In this document: piece after piece, positions 15,823-24,239 of the stretch
Layout of the letters: every line of letters starts with the position of its first letter
How positions within the stretch are numbered: position 1 is the stretch's first letter
DNA from: Arthrobacter sp. Leaf337
GTDB lineage: Bacteria > Actinomycetota > Actinomycetes > Actinomycetales > Micrococcaceae
Assembly: GCF_001423745.1 (NCBI RefSeq)
Contig: NZ_LMPC01000027.1
Span: 1-51,706 of the forward strand
DNA: 51,706 nucleotides
Reading direction: 5' to 3'
The notes under the pieces: model-generated
Told to the model about the DNA's origin: nothing
The model's database searches: none
What the model saw: only the letters and a program-made list of their open reading frames with translations
Translations under genes and position numbers: made by a program

Positions 15823-16446
15823 TTACCCTTCCGGCTCGCCGGCCGACATATCGCCGACGTCGGGCGTGCCCTCGGCGAGCGCGTAGCGCTGCAGCACCGC
15901 CCCCTTCGGTGAGGCGAGCACCGGCTCGATGAGGGTGAGGTTCGTCGGCACCACCCCGTCGGCGAAGACCTTCTTTCCACTGCCGAGGAGGATCGGATAC
16001 ACCCAGAGGGTGAGCCGGTCGAAGAGCTTCTCGGCGAAGAGGGTCTGCACGAAGTTGAGGCTGCCGATGACGTGGGTGTTCTCGTGCCGGTCGCGCAGTT
16101 CGCGCACGCCGGCCGCCACATCAGGGCCGAGCAGTGTGGAGTCGGCCCACTCGAGGGTTGGCGCCTGCCGGGAGGCGACGTATTTCGGGATGCGGTTGAA
16201 CAGCTGCGCGATGTCACCGTGCTGATGCGGCCAGTACGCGGCAAAGATATCGTAGGTTCGGCGCCCCAGCAGCAGCGCGTCCATCCCGGCCATCCCGGAC
16301 TGGATCTGCTCGCCGACCACCTCGTCGATGAGGGGTGCCTGCCAGCCGCCAAACTCGAAGCCGTCCGCAGGGTCCTCGTCCGGGCCGCCGGGCGCCTGCG
16401 CCACGCCGTCGAGCGTCGTGAACAGGTCTATGTGGATCAGTCCCAT
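15823..16446 (-). CDS. Dihydrofolate reductase family protein (RibD C-terminal-like)
   Basis: A 207-aa protein with the RibD_C/DHFR-like fold. It starts MGLIHIDLFTTLDGVAQAPGG, has DALLLGRRTYDIFAAYWP near residues 57-74 and NTHVIGSLNFVQTLF near 120, and ends with the LWVYPILLGSGKKVF strand. Such stand-alone proteins are NADPH-dependent reductases of unknown substrate, not the folate enzyme. The start ATG has an excellent GAGGAGG site 9 nt upstream. The open frame continuing upstream through the MFS gene is a shadow. Confidence 0.85.
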   Translation of the reverse strand: MGLIHIDLFTTLDGVAQAPGGPDEDPADGFEFGGWQAPLIDEVVGEQIQSGMAGMDALLLGRRTYDIFAAYWPHQHGDIAQLFNRIPKYVASRQAPTLEWADSTLLGPDVAAGVRELRDRHENTHVIGSLNFVQTLFAEKLFDRLTLWVYPILLGSGKKVFADGVVPTNLTLIEPVLASPKGAVLQRYALAEGTPDVGDMSAGEPEG

Positions 16447-16547
16447 GCCGTGTTCCTCCTCTGTCGCCCGTCGTCGTCCCGGCGACGGGATCACTTCGAG
16501 GCTGGCACACGATTCCCGGCGAAGCAACAGGTAATGGACGCCGGCCG

Positions 16548-17765
16548 CTAGTAGTTCCGGCGGTGCCTGAGCCGGGGAATGGTGATGGCAAATACGACGG
16601 CGGCGGCGAACCCCAGTACGCCGGTGGCCCACACGCCGGCCCCCAGTGAGACGGCGGCGGTGACGCCGGAGAGGAGCACCGGGCCGCCGGTGGCGCCGGC
16701 GTCGGCAATAAAACGCCAGAGCCCCAGGAACTGGCCGCGGCCGCGGTCCGGAGAAAAGTCTGCGCCTAGGGTCATGATGAGGCCGGAGCTGATGCCGTTG
16801 CCGAACCCGATCAGCAGCGCCGCCAGCAGCAGGCCCACAAAGCTGCCCGTCAGCGGGATGAGCATCAGAGCGGTACCCATGATCACCGTGGACGGGATGG
16901 CCACCCACTGCCTGCCCTTGCGGTCCATGAGCTTGCCGGCCGGGTAGAACACCAGCATGTCGATCGCCCCGGAGAGTCCGTAGATCAGCGAGGCGTGCGT
17001 GGCGTCCATGCCCAGGTTGTCCGCCCACAGCGGGATGACCACCTGACGGGACGCTCGCAGTGCGCTGAGCAGCAGGATGCCGGCGCCCACGGTGAGGAAC
17101 ACCCCAGCGTGGGACCTGGCGATGCCGCGCATCGTGGGTTCCGGTCCGCGGTGCGCGTCGCCCGAACCGCCAACAGCGGGCAGGTCGGGGATGGTGACGG
17201 ACAGGACGGCGGCCGCGGCCATGGCGGCCACACCCACCCAGTACGCGCCGCTGATCCCGGCAAACTGCATGACGCCGGCGCCTACGAACGGCCCGATGAA
17301 GATGCCGATCCTGCTCACGCCGCCCAGGGTGGACAGGGCGCGGGCGCGGAAGGCCACCGGCACCGCTTCGGTCAGGTATTTCTGCCGGGCCAGGCTGAAG
17401 ACGCTTGCAGCCATCCCGACGACGATCATCGCCACGGCGAGCAGCCACAGTCCGTTGGGAATCACCGAGGACAGCCCCGCCGCCGTCAGCGCCAGCGCAC
17501 CCGCCGCGGCGGCCCCCACGATGGACCAGCGTTCCCCGAATTTGAGGGTGATCAGGGAGGCCGGCAGGTTGAAGAACCACGAGCCCAGGCCGATCAAAGT
17601 GACGATCAGCGCGGCCACCGCCACGGACGCGCCAAGGTCGCGGGCCGAAAGCGCCACCACCGGCAACACCGCTCCCTCACCGATGCAAAAGAGCAGCGCG
17701 GGCCCGAACGCGGGGACGGCAATGCTGCGGAGGCTGAACGGTTTCGTGGCTTGTGCGGAGGTCAT
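16548..17765 (-). CDS. Major facilitator superfamily transporter
   Basis: A 405-aa integral membrane protein with about twelve hydrophobic helices. A soluble loop near the middle (about residues 190-215, SGDAHRGPEPTMRG) separates the two six-helix halves. The DRKGRQ-like loop after helix 8 (LMDRKGRQW) is a typical MFS motif. It is probably a proton-driven exporter or uptake protein with unknown substrate. The ATG at 17765 is preferred to ATG 17774 because AGG then lies at the normal distance. It is separated by 101 bp from the DHFR-family gene. Confidence 0.87.
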   Translation of the reverse strand: MTSAQATKPFSLRSIAVPAFGPALLFCIGEGAVLPVVALSARDLGASVAVAALIVTLIGLGSWFFNLPASLITLKFGERWSIVGAAAAGALALTAAGLSSVIPNGLWLLAVAMIVVGMAASVFSLARQKYLTEAVPVAFRARALSTLGGVSRIGIFIGPFVGAGVMQFAGISGAYWVGVAAMAAAAVLSVTIPDLPAVGGSGDAHRGPEPTMRGIARSHAGVFLTVGAGILLLSALRASRQVVIPLWADNLGMDATHASLIYGLSGAIDMLVFYPAGKLMDRKGRQWVAIPSTVIMGTALMLIPLTGSFVGLLLAALLIGFGNGISSGLIMTLGADFSPDRGRGQFLGLWRFIADAGATGGPVLLSGVTAAVSLGAGVWATGVLGFAAAVVFAITIPRLRHRRNY

Positions 17766-17987
17766 CCCTTTCATCCTATGCAGGCCCGGCCCGGACGGCC
17801 GCCCGGGCCAAAGGACTCGCAATACAGATTCCCGTGGCGGAATGGAATTTGATTGTTTGGCCGCAATCTCTGTGGCATTCTTTGCATGTCGCTGCGCTTC
17901 CGGGGCCAGCGAATCCTGGGGGCTACCGGAGGTCTCATCGCTGCACCATTTCCCCCGGCTCACATGTCTAAAACGGGGAGAAATCAA

Positions 17988-19340
17988 TTGCACCAATTCA
18001 CTACAAGTCTGCGCTCGTTGCGGAATACCAGAACTGCACGCAAAGCCGCAGCCGCCCTCACCTGCACCGCACTGCTTTCGGCCACTTTCTTTGTGGGCGG
18101 CACGGCAGCCACTGCGGCTCCGGTAGCGCCGGGCGCGGAAACATCCAACGCCCAGGGCGAGCAGGTGGGAGCCCCTGCAGTCGCACCGGCACCCACCGGT
18201 AAGGCGCTCGACGCCGGCCAGGCACCCGCCGCCGGCAGCGGCGCCGTCACCGGCGGCGGCCCCGTCACCGAGGGTGCCACGCCTGCCGGCGGGACGATCG
18301 ACAGGACAAACAGCCAGCAGATCACCGATGTCTTCAACGCCATCAATGCCTTCCGGGCCACCAAAGGGCTAAAGGCCGTGACGTTCAACGCCACCGTGTC
18401 AGAAATGGCCGAGGACTGGTCCGACTACATGGCCACCAGCGGCAATTTCGGACACAACCCCGGCTTTTATTCGGATCCTCGAGTGGAAGGCCGCTGGACC
18501 TACGCGGCGGAAATCATCGCCGGCCGCCCGGACTACTCAGGCTCCGGGCTTGTGGATCAGTGGATCGCCTCACCCGGCCACAATGCGATCATGAGTGACC
18601 CCAACTACACCACCATCGGCGTCGGAATCGCCCGCGTCCAGGATGAGGTGTACCTCCTGGGCACCGTGAACTTCTTCAACTTCGAAGTCGCCCCGGCCGG
18701 CAGCTACACCACGGCCGCGGACTTCCTGAACAGCGGGTCCGAAATGTCCGGGCCGTTCGCGGATGTCCCCGCCGGAACCCAGTTCGCGGGCGAAATCAAC
18801 TGGCTCGCCAGCAAGGGCATCAGCACGGGCTGGAAGGAAGCAAACGGCACCACCACGTACCGCCCGGTGACACCAGTCAACCGCGACGCGATGGCGGCGT
18901 TTATGTTCCGCCTGGCCCGCCTGGGAGGACAGCCCGACTACACACCCCCGTACTACTCGTGGTTCGATGACGTTGCTCCCGGGACGCAGTTCTACAAGGA
19001 GATCAACTGGCTGGCAGAGTACGGCATCTCCGGCGGCTGGGATGAAGGCAACGGCCAGTACACGTACCGTCCGCTGACGACGGTGAAGCGCGACGCCATG
19101 GCGGCGTTCCTCTACCGTCTGGCGGGCCAGCCCGAGTTCACTCCCCCGGCCACCTCGCCGTTCGCGGACGTGACCACGTCGACCCAGTTCTACAAGGAGA
19201 TTACCTGGCTTGCCTCCGTGGGTATCTCCTCCGGCTGGGACGAAGGAAACGGCAGGTTCACCTACCGTCCGCTGAACTCCGTCAACCGCGACGCCATGGC
19301 TGCCTTCATGTACCGCCTGTACAGCATGCCGGTCAGCTAG
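17988..19340 (+). CDS. Secreted CAP/SCP-domain protein with three C-terminal SLH-like repeats
   Basis: A 450-aa protein. The start is taken as TTG 17988, with GGGGAG 7 nt upstream, giving a compact signal peptide that ends near ATAAPVA. ATG 17964 is an in-frame alternative with no such site. A Pro/Gly/Ala-rich linker follows. The CAP (SCP/PR1) domain runs from about 105 to 240, with conserved pieces GNFGHNPGF, AAEIIAG, DQWIASPGHNAIM and TTIGVGIAR. Three SLH-type repeats of about 55-65 residues follow (FADVPAGTQF...GISTGW...NRDAMAAFMFR). SLH repeats usually tie proteins to the cell wall, so this is probably a surface protein. CAP domains in bacteria are of unsettled function. Confidence 0.85.
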   Translation: MHQFTTSLRSLRNTRTARKAAAALTCTALLSATFFVGGTAATAAPVAPGAETSNAQGEQVGAPAVAPAPTGKALDAGQAPAAGSGAVTGGGPVTEGATPAGGTIDRTNSQQITDVFNAINAFRATKGLKAVTFNATVSEMAEDWSDYMATSGNFGHNPGFYSDPRVEGRWTYAAEIIAGRPDYSGSGLVDQWIASPGHNAIMSDPNYTTIGVGIARVQDEVYLLGTVNFFNFEVAPAGSYTTAADFLNSGSEMSGPFADVPAGTQFAGEINWLASKGISTGWKEANGTTTYRPVTPVNRDAMAAFMFRLARLGGQPDYTPPYYSWFDDVAPGTQFYKEINWLAEYGISGGWDEGNGQYTYRPLTTVKRDAMAAFLYRLAGQPEFTPPATSPFADVTTSTQFYKEITWLASVGISSGWDEGNGRFTYRPLNSVNRDAMAAFMYRLYSMPVS

Positions 19341-19393
19341 GTACGGCTGGACAGGTGTCGACGGCGGCAACCGGCATGTCTTGTTGACGGTCG

Positions 19394-20794
19394 TTAACGG
19401 TCGATGCGGCAGGCGAGTTCATAGCCGTCGATCTCGTGAGTGATGGTGTAGTCGGTGGATGGGTGCAATCGCTTGACAATGTTTTTGAGGTTGCCCCATT
19501 CCTTGGGAATGCCTCCGGCGATCCGGTCCACGAGGATGCAGTCCGGGGTGGGGTTCGTGTTGCCGATCCAGTACACGTCGTGGTCATCGACTAGATAGTT
19601 CATCAGCCCGATGTCTGTCTCAACGCTCGCCCCGGCCGGCACCGGGGCGAGCACGGCCGCTGCGGCATCAGCCCGGGCGGGCGTTGTCCAGGCTTTCGGG
19701 TCAGTGAGGGTTCGTAGCGGTAGACCGGGTTGAAGCACCACCGCTGCGGTGATCGCGATGGCGACACCATGGGAGGTGTAGGTGCGCAGCCAAGCCCAGC
19801 GGCTATCGGGTCCGTGATCGATCGCGTCGAGGAGGGCGACGAATGCGATCGGCATGAGGACCGCACTGTAGTGCCAGGTGGGCCCCCAATGGCCGTCATT
19901 GGTGGACAGGAACCGCCATGCCAACGTCGGAACCAGCACGAGCGCAGCGGGGGACCGCGCTATCAGCCCTCCGGTGACCACGATGAGCAGGAGCAGAGTC
20001 TCACCCTTGGACGGATTGAAGAGCGAAGCGGGGTCGGACAGGACGGCCACGGGGTTCGCATTGCCTGCATAGGCCCATGCCCCGTTCGGGTTCAGCCCAG
20101 GCAGGATGACCCGGGTGGCCAGCACGAACCAGCCGATACCCCACACGGCCAGCCAGACGCCGACGGGTTTGCGGGCACGATAGGCGATGAGAAGGCCGAC
20201 CGCGACCACAGTAAGCCCGAGGTCCTCTTTCACGAACACCAGGGGTGCCGCCCAGATCGCGGCCGCCCACCACCGGCTCTCAAGAACGGCGACGAGACTG
20301 GCGGTGAGGAGGGGAACGGCGAGGGCTATTTCGTGAAATTGAGCTTCCGCGGCGTTCTGCAATCCCCAGCTGAGCCCGAATGCGATCCCCAGGAGGATGC
20401 CAGCCGCTGGGCCGAGGCGTCGTTGCGCTGCGCGGGCGAGGATGCCTGCGGCCGCGGCGAAGCACAGCGCCTGGATCACGAGGAGGGTGAAGGCGTGGGG
20501 GAAAGCAGCGTAGACCGGAGCGAAGATGGCCAGCAACGGGTGGAAGTGGTCACCCAGAAGGTTGAACCCGTCACCCTTCACCGTCACAATCGGAGCCCGC
20601 AGCGTTGCGTACCGGTCGAGGAGTTGGGCGAAAATGCTCAGATCCCACGACTTCACCGTAAACTGCGACCACTGCCACGCCGCGAACACGACGTACGCCG
20701 CGGCGACGATAACTGCCACGACGACCGGTGCTATCCACAGAGAGTGAGCGTGGCGGGCTGGCTCTAGGCGAGAGGCAGGCTGCACGGCGGCCAC
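19394..20794 (-). CDS. DUF2079 polytopic membrane protein
   Basis: A 466-aa protein with about ten hydrophobic helices. Early motifs are SWDLSIFAQLL and GDHFHPLLAIFAPVYAAFP, characteristic of DUF2079. The family is related in layout to GT-C type glycosyltransferases, which use polyprenyl-linked sugars outside the membrane, but activity is unproven. The acidic aspartate in the first extracellular loop (SWDLSIF) fits the GT-C pattern. A soluble C-terminal part carries DIGLMNYLVDDHDVYWIGN. The start is GTG at 20794. It lies between two SLH-repeat genes and is convergent with the first and divergent from the second. Confidence 0.85.
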   Translation of the reverse strand: MAAVQPASRLEPARHAHSLWIAPVVVAVIVAAAYVVFAAWQWSQFTVKSWDLSIFAQLLDRYATLRAPIVTVKGDGFNLLGDHFHPLLAIFAPVYAAFPHAFTLLVIQALCFAAAAGILARAAQRRLGPAAGILLGIAFGLSWGLQNAAEAQFHEIALAVPLLTASLVAVLESRWWAAAIWAAPLVFVKEDLGLTVVAVGLLIAYRARKPVGVWLAVWGIGWFVLATRVILPGLNPNGAWAYAGNANPVAVLSDPASLFNPSKGETLLLLIVVTGGLIARSPAALVLVPTLAWRFLSTNDGHWGPTWHYSAVLMPIAFVALLDAIDHGPDSRWAWLRTYTSHGVAIAITAAVVLQPGLPLRTLTDPKAWTTPARADAAAAVLAPVPAGASVETDIGLMNYLVDDHDVYWIGNTNPTPDCILVDRIAGGIPKEWGNLKNIVKRLHPSTDYTITHEIDGYELACRIDR

Positions 20795-20985
20795 AGGCCC
20801 GACAAGATGTTGATCACGGAACCGACTCTAACCCGCCGCTGGTGGATCCGGGATTGGCCTGACACGCCGGGCGGTGCCTGGAATGGCTGGGGAAGCATTT
20901 GTTCGACATGTTAATCCGGCCGGAATAGACTTCGCTCACTTGCACTTTTCCGGGTGCCGTTTGGATTCATTCTCTGGGGGAACAA

Positions 20986-22587
20986 TTGAAAATGCTCGGG
21001 CGGCCCAAAACATTCGGGCCGGTAATCCTCGCGGTGATTCTGCCGCTGCTGTTTATGGCACCGGCACCAGTGGCCACCGCGGCAGTCGAAGCCACCATAA
21101 GCGGTACGTTATCCGTTCCCCGGGGTGCGGATGTGACGAATGCGTACGTGGCCATTTCGGGTACGAATTACTCCCGGCAGATCGGCGTTTCCGCGGACGG
21201 TTCGTACCGCTTTGGCGAACTCGCTGCCGGGTCCTATACGGTGCGCTTTGACTACCAGTCCTGGCCCAGCCCGGACAGCGCCCGCCCTGCCCCGCAGTGG
21301 TACAAGAACGGTGCCACATTCAGCCAGGCAACCAGCATCACGGTTGCAGCCGGCCAGAGCGTTAGCGGCATTTCGGCAACGCTCGACGACGGCGCTTTCA
21401 TCAGCGGCCGGCTCACCTTGCCGTCGGGCGTGGACGCCTCAAAGGTCAGGATTGTTGCCAGCGAGACGGGACATACCAGCTACCTGCACTCCGCCACGGT
21501 ATATGCACGGGCTGACGGCAGCTATACGCTGAAGGGCCTCCCGCCCGGCCGGTACCAGCTGTCCTTCTCTTCGCAGGACCGGGCCGGCGGCGGCATTGTC
21601 AGCACCTACTACGGCGGGTCCACCGAGGCCGCCGCCAAGGTCCTGGACGTCCCCCACCTCGGCGGCATCAACAATGTGGACCAGTCGCTCACCGCCGCCG
21701 GCGCCATCAGCGGTACGGTCACGGTTCCGGAAGGCATCTCGCCGGCGGGGGTCTTCGCCACCGCCAATCCGCAGGACGGGTCCAGCGGGGTCCCCAGCGC
21801 CCGGACGGATGCCAGCGGAAACTTCGACATCGGGCATGTGACTCCCGGGACGTACAAGCTCCTCTTTGAAGCAGACGGCCTCGAGCCGCAGTGGTACGGC
21901 CAGACTGACTGGTCCGTGGAGTCGCCCGTGCTGACGGTGGAGGCCGGGCAGGTCCTCTCGGGGCTGACGGAGGACATCCTGCTGACGGCCCCCGCTTCGC
22001 CGCTGGTGTTCGCAGACGTTCCCCCGGGCACCCAGTTCGAGGCGGAGATCAACTGGCTCGCCGGCCAGGGCATCAGCACCGGCTGGACTGAACCGAACGG
22101 CACCAAGACCTACCGCCCGCTGGGGCCGGTGAACCGCGACGCCATGGCCGCCTTTATGCACCGGCTGGCCGGCAAACCGGATTTCTGGCCGCCGCCCGTC
22201 TCACCGTTCGCCGACCTGGCTCCGAGCGACATGTTCTTCAAGGAAATCATCTGGCTTACCGCCCGGAACGTGTCCACGGGCTGGGTTGGCGGCAACGGCA
22301 CCAGGACCTTCGGCCCGAGCCGGCCGGTCAACCGCGATGCGATGGCCGCCTTTATGTACCGCCTTGCCGGCAGGCCTGCTTTCACTGCGCCGGCCGCGTC
22401 GCCATTCACGGACGTGTCCACGGACAACGTGTACTACCACGAGATCACGTGGCTGGCCGCCCAGGGCATCTCCACGGGTTGGAAGGAAGCGGACGGGACT
22501 AAGACCTTCCGCCCGTACCAGGCGGTGAACCGGGACGCCATGGCGGCGTTCATGTACCGCTTCGCCTCCAAGTTCACCCCGGTGTAG
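20986..22587 (+). CDS. Secreted protein with carboxypeptidase-regulatory-like repeats and three SLH-like repeats
   Basis: A 533-aa protein. The TTG start at 20986 is supported by GGGGGAA just upstream; ATG 20992 is the only close alternative. A signal peptide ends near APVATAA. Three or four beta-sandwich repeats of 80-90 residues follow. Each opens like ATISGTLSVPRGADV and closes with a PxQWYKNGATF / ITVAAGQSVSGISATL pattern, matching CarboxypepD_reg or Cna_B-like folds. Residues from about 340 to the end hold three SLH-type repeats (FADVPPGTQFEAEINWLAGQGISTGW begins the first). The plan matches the 1514-aa protein at 29103-33647, so the two are probably paralogues. Likely an extracellular wall-attached protein of unknown role. 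Confidence 0.83.
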   Translation: MKMLGRPKTFGPVILAVILPLLFMAPAPVATAAVEATISGTLSVPRGADVTNAYVAISGTNYSRQIGVSADGSYRFGELAAGSYTVRFDYQSWPSPDSARPAPQWYKNGATFSQATSITVAAGQSVSGISATLDDGAFISGRLTLPSGVDASKVRIVASETGHTSYLHSATVYARADGSYTLKGLPPGRYQLSFSSQDRAGGGIVSTYYGGSTEAAAKVLDVPHLGGINNVDQSLTAAGAISGTVTVPEGISPAGVFATANPQDGSSGVPSARTDASGNFDIGHVTPGTYKLLFEADGLEPQWYGQTDWSVESPVLTVEAGQVLSGLTEDILLTAPASPLVFADVPPGTQFEAEINWLAGQGISTGWTEPNGTKTYRPLGPVNRDAMAAFMHRLAGKPDFWPPPVSPFADLAPSDMFFKEIIWLTARNVSTGWVGGNGTRTFGPSRPVNRDAMAAFMYRLAGRPAFTAPAASPFTDVSTDNVYYHEITWLAAQGISTGWKEADGTKTFRPYQAVNRDAMAAFMYRFASKFTPV

Positions 22588-22702
22588 TCCCGGATCGAAT
22601 CCTCCCGGTCCTCTCTCGTGCCGGCCCTTTGCGGACTACGATCAGAAGTATCGCGAACTACACCTTCGCAGTCCCCGGGTTTACGTCGAATAAGGACGAC
22701 AC

Positions 22703-23443
22703 ATGACATCGAAGTCCGCCAGCACGCGTGAACCGGTTGAACAGCCGCCTGCCGTCATTGGCGGGCTGGCTGGCCGGCTCAGTGACCTTGCCCGTGACCT
22801 GCAGCAGGAACAGGACACCGAAGCGATCCTGGCCACCATCGTCCACGCCGCCCTGGAACTGATCCCGCACGTCACCGATGCATCCATCAGCCTCGTGACC
22901 GGCCGCCGCCAGGTTCAGTCCCGGGCCGCGTCGGGGGAACTTCCCCTCAAGGTGGACGCGCTGCAAAGCGAAAAAGGCCAGGGCCCCTGCCTCGACGCCG
23001 CCTATGACCAACGCGTCGTCCGCGTCCCTGATCTGAGCAAAGGCAAACGATGGCCGGATTTTGCGCAGGCGGCCTACGACATTGGCGCGCGGAGCATGCT
23101 CTCCATCCAGCTCTTTGTGGAGGGGGACAAACTCGGCGCCCTGAACCTTTACGGCGACGAGGTGAACGTCTTCGACGAGGAATCGGAACAGATCGCAATG
23201 CTCTTGGCCGCCCACGCCGCCATCGCGTTCTCCGACGCCAAGGAAATCGCGCAACTGACCCGGGCACTGGACACCAGGGACCTGATCGGCCAGGCGAAAG
23301 GGATCCTGATGGAAAGATTCAAGATCACGTCCCAACAGGCCTTCCTGGTCCTGACCAAGGCCAGCTCCGAATCGAATATCAAGCTCAGGGACGTCGCCGA
23401 GCACCTCACCAGCAGCGGGGAAATCCCCACCCGCCGGAGATGA
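22703..23443 (+). CDS. GAF-ANTAR domain regulator
   Basis: A 246-aa protein. A GAF sensor domain spans about residues 35-165 (GQGPCLDAAYDQRVVRVPDL, GARSMLSIQLFVEGDKLGALNLYG). The C-terminal ANTAR domain spans about 180-235 (ALDTRDLIGQAKGILMERFKITSQQAFLVL). ANTAR domains bind RNA hairpins and prevent transcription termination; the GAF part presumably senses a small molecule. The neighbouring gene 31 bp downstream may share its transcript. A second protein of the same design is at 25782-26516. Confidence 0.88.
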   Translation: MTSKSASTREPVEQPPAVIGGLAGRLSDLARDLQQEQDTEAILATIVHAALELIPHVTDASISLVTGRRQVQSRAASGELPLKVDALQSEKGQGPCLDAAYDQRVVRVPDLSKGKRWPDFAQAAYDIGARSMLSIQLFVEGDKLGALNLYGDEVNVFDEESEQIAMLLAAHAAIAFSDAKEIAQLTRALDTRDLIGQAKGILMERFKITSQQAFLVLTKASSESNIKLRDVAEHLTSSGEIPTRRR

Positions 23444-23474
23444 CCCGGAGCTCTGCCAGCATAGGAGGCACGTT

Positions 23475-24239
23475 ATGAACATCGCCGTCGCCGGGGGAAC
23501 CGGGACTGTCGGCCGCCATGTGGTCAGCGCCGCCAGGGGGCGGGGGCACCAGGTGGTGAGCCTGAGCCGCGCAGACGGCGTGGACCTGCTCACCGGCCGC
23601 GGCCTCGACGAGGCACTCCGGGGCGTGGATACGGTTATCGACGTTTCCGGCCCCCGGGCCGTGTCCACCAAGAAGGCCGTGGACTATTTCACAAACAGCA
23701 CCCAGAATCTGCTCGCTGCGGAGAAGAAGGCGGGGGTGCGGCACCACCTTGCCCTCTCGATTGTGGGCATCGACAGGGCGGCGTCGGGGCTCTACGCGGG
23801 AAAGCTGGTGCAGGAGGAGGCTGTCCGCCACGGGGATGTGCCGTGGACCATCTTGAGGTCCACGCAGTTCCACGAGTTTGTGCCGTTGACCGTCAGCGTC
23901 GCTTCACTGGGCCCGCTGGTGTTTGTTCCGCGGATGCGGACCCAGCCCGTGGCGGCCCGGGAGGTGGCGGAGGCGCTGGTGGATGCCGCAGAGGCAGGGC
24001 CGAGTGGCCCCATGGCAGACCTCGGCGGGCCACGTGCGGAGGAACTGGACGAGCTCGTCCGCGCCTACCTGCAGAAATTCCGCATGCGGAAGCAGATCGC
24101 GAAACTTTTCATCCCCGGTTCCATGGGCAAAGCCATGCGCAGCGGCGAGCTCATCCCCAAGCCGGGTGCCGCCGTCGGACGCCAGACGTTCCAGGAGTGG
24201 TTGGAGACGGACGCTTCCTCCCCAACGAACAGCGCCTAG
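23475..24239 (+). CDS. Atypical short-chain dehydrogenase-like NAD(P)-binding protein
   Basis: A 254-aa protein with an N-terminal Rossmann motif (MNIAVAGGTGTVGRHVV). It belongs to the NmrA/atypical SDR group, which binds NAD(P) without the usual catalytic tyrosine-lysine pair. DVPWTILRSTQFHEF in the middle is a typical strand of this group. Function is unknown; relatives are redox sensors or ubiquinone/complex-associated proteins. GGAGG precedes the start. Its TAG stop overlaps the reverse-strand TAG of the next gene. Confidence 0.83.
   Translation: MNIAVAGGTGTVGRHVVSAARGRGHQVVSLSRADGVDLLTGRGLDEALRGVDTVIDVSGPRAVSTKKAVDYFTNSTQNLLAAEKKAGVRHHLALSIVGIDRAASGLYAGKLVQEEAVRHGDVPWTILRSTQFHEFVPLTVSVASLGPLVFVPRMRTQPVAAREVAEALVDAAEAGPSGPMADLGGPRAEELDELVRAYLQKFRMRKQIAKLFIPGSMGKAMRSGELIPKPGAAVGRQTFQEWLETDASSPTNSA

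Noticed and set aside
16447..17580. Upstream extension of the DHFR-family frame to 17580
   Set aside because: It overlaps the MFS transporter gene on the same strand in another frame. The DHFR start at 16446 has GAGGAGG and matches family length.
17964..17987. ATG start for the CAP-SLH protein
   Set aside because: No ribosome site before this ATG; TTG 17988 has GGGGAG at the right distance and gives a standard signal peptide.
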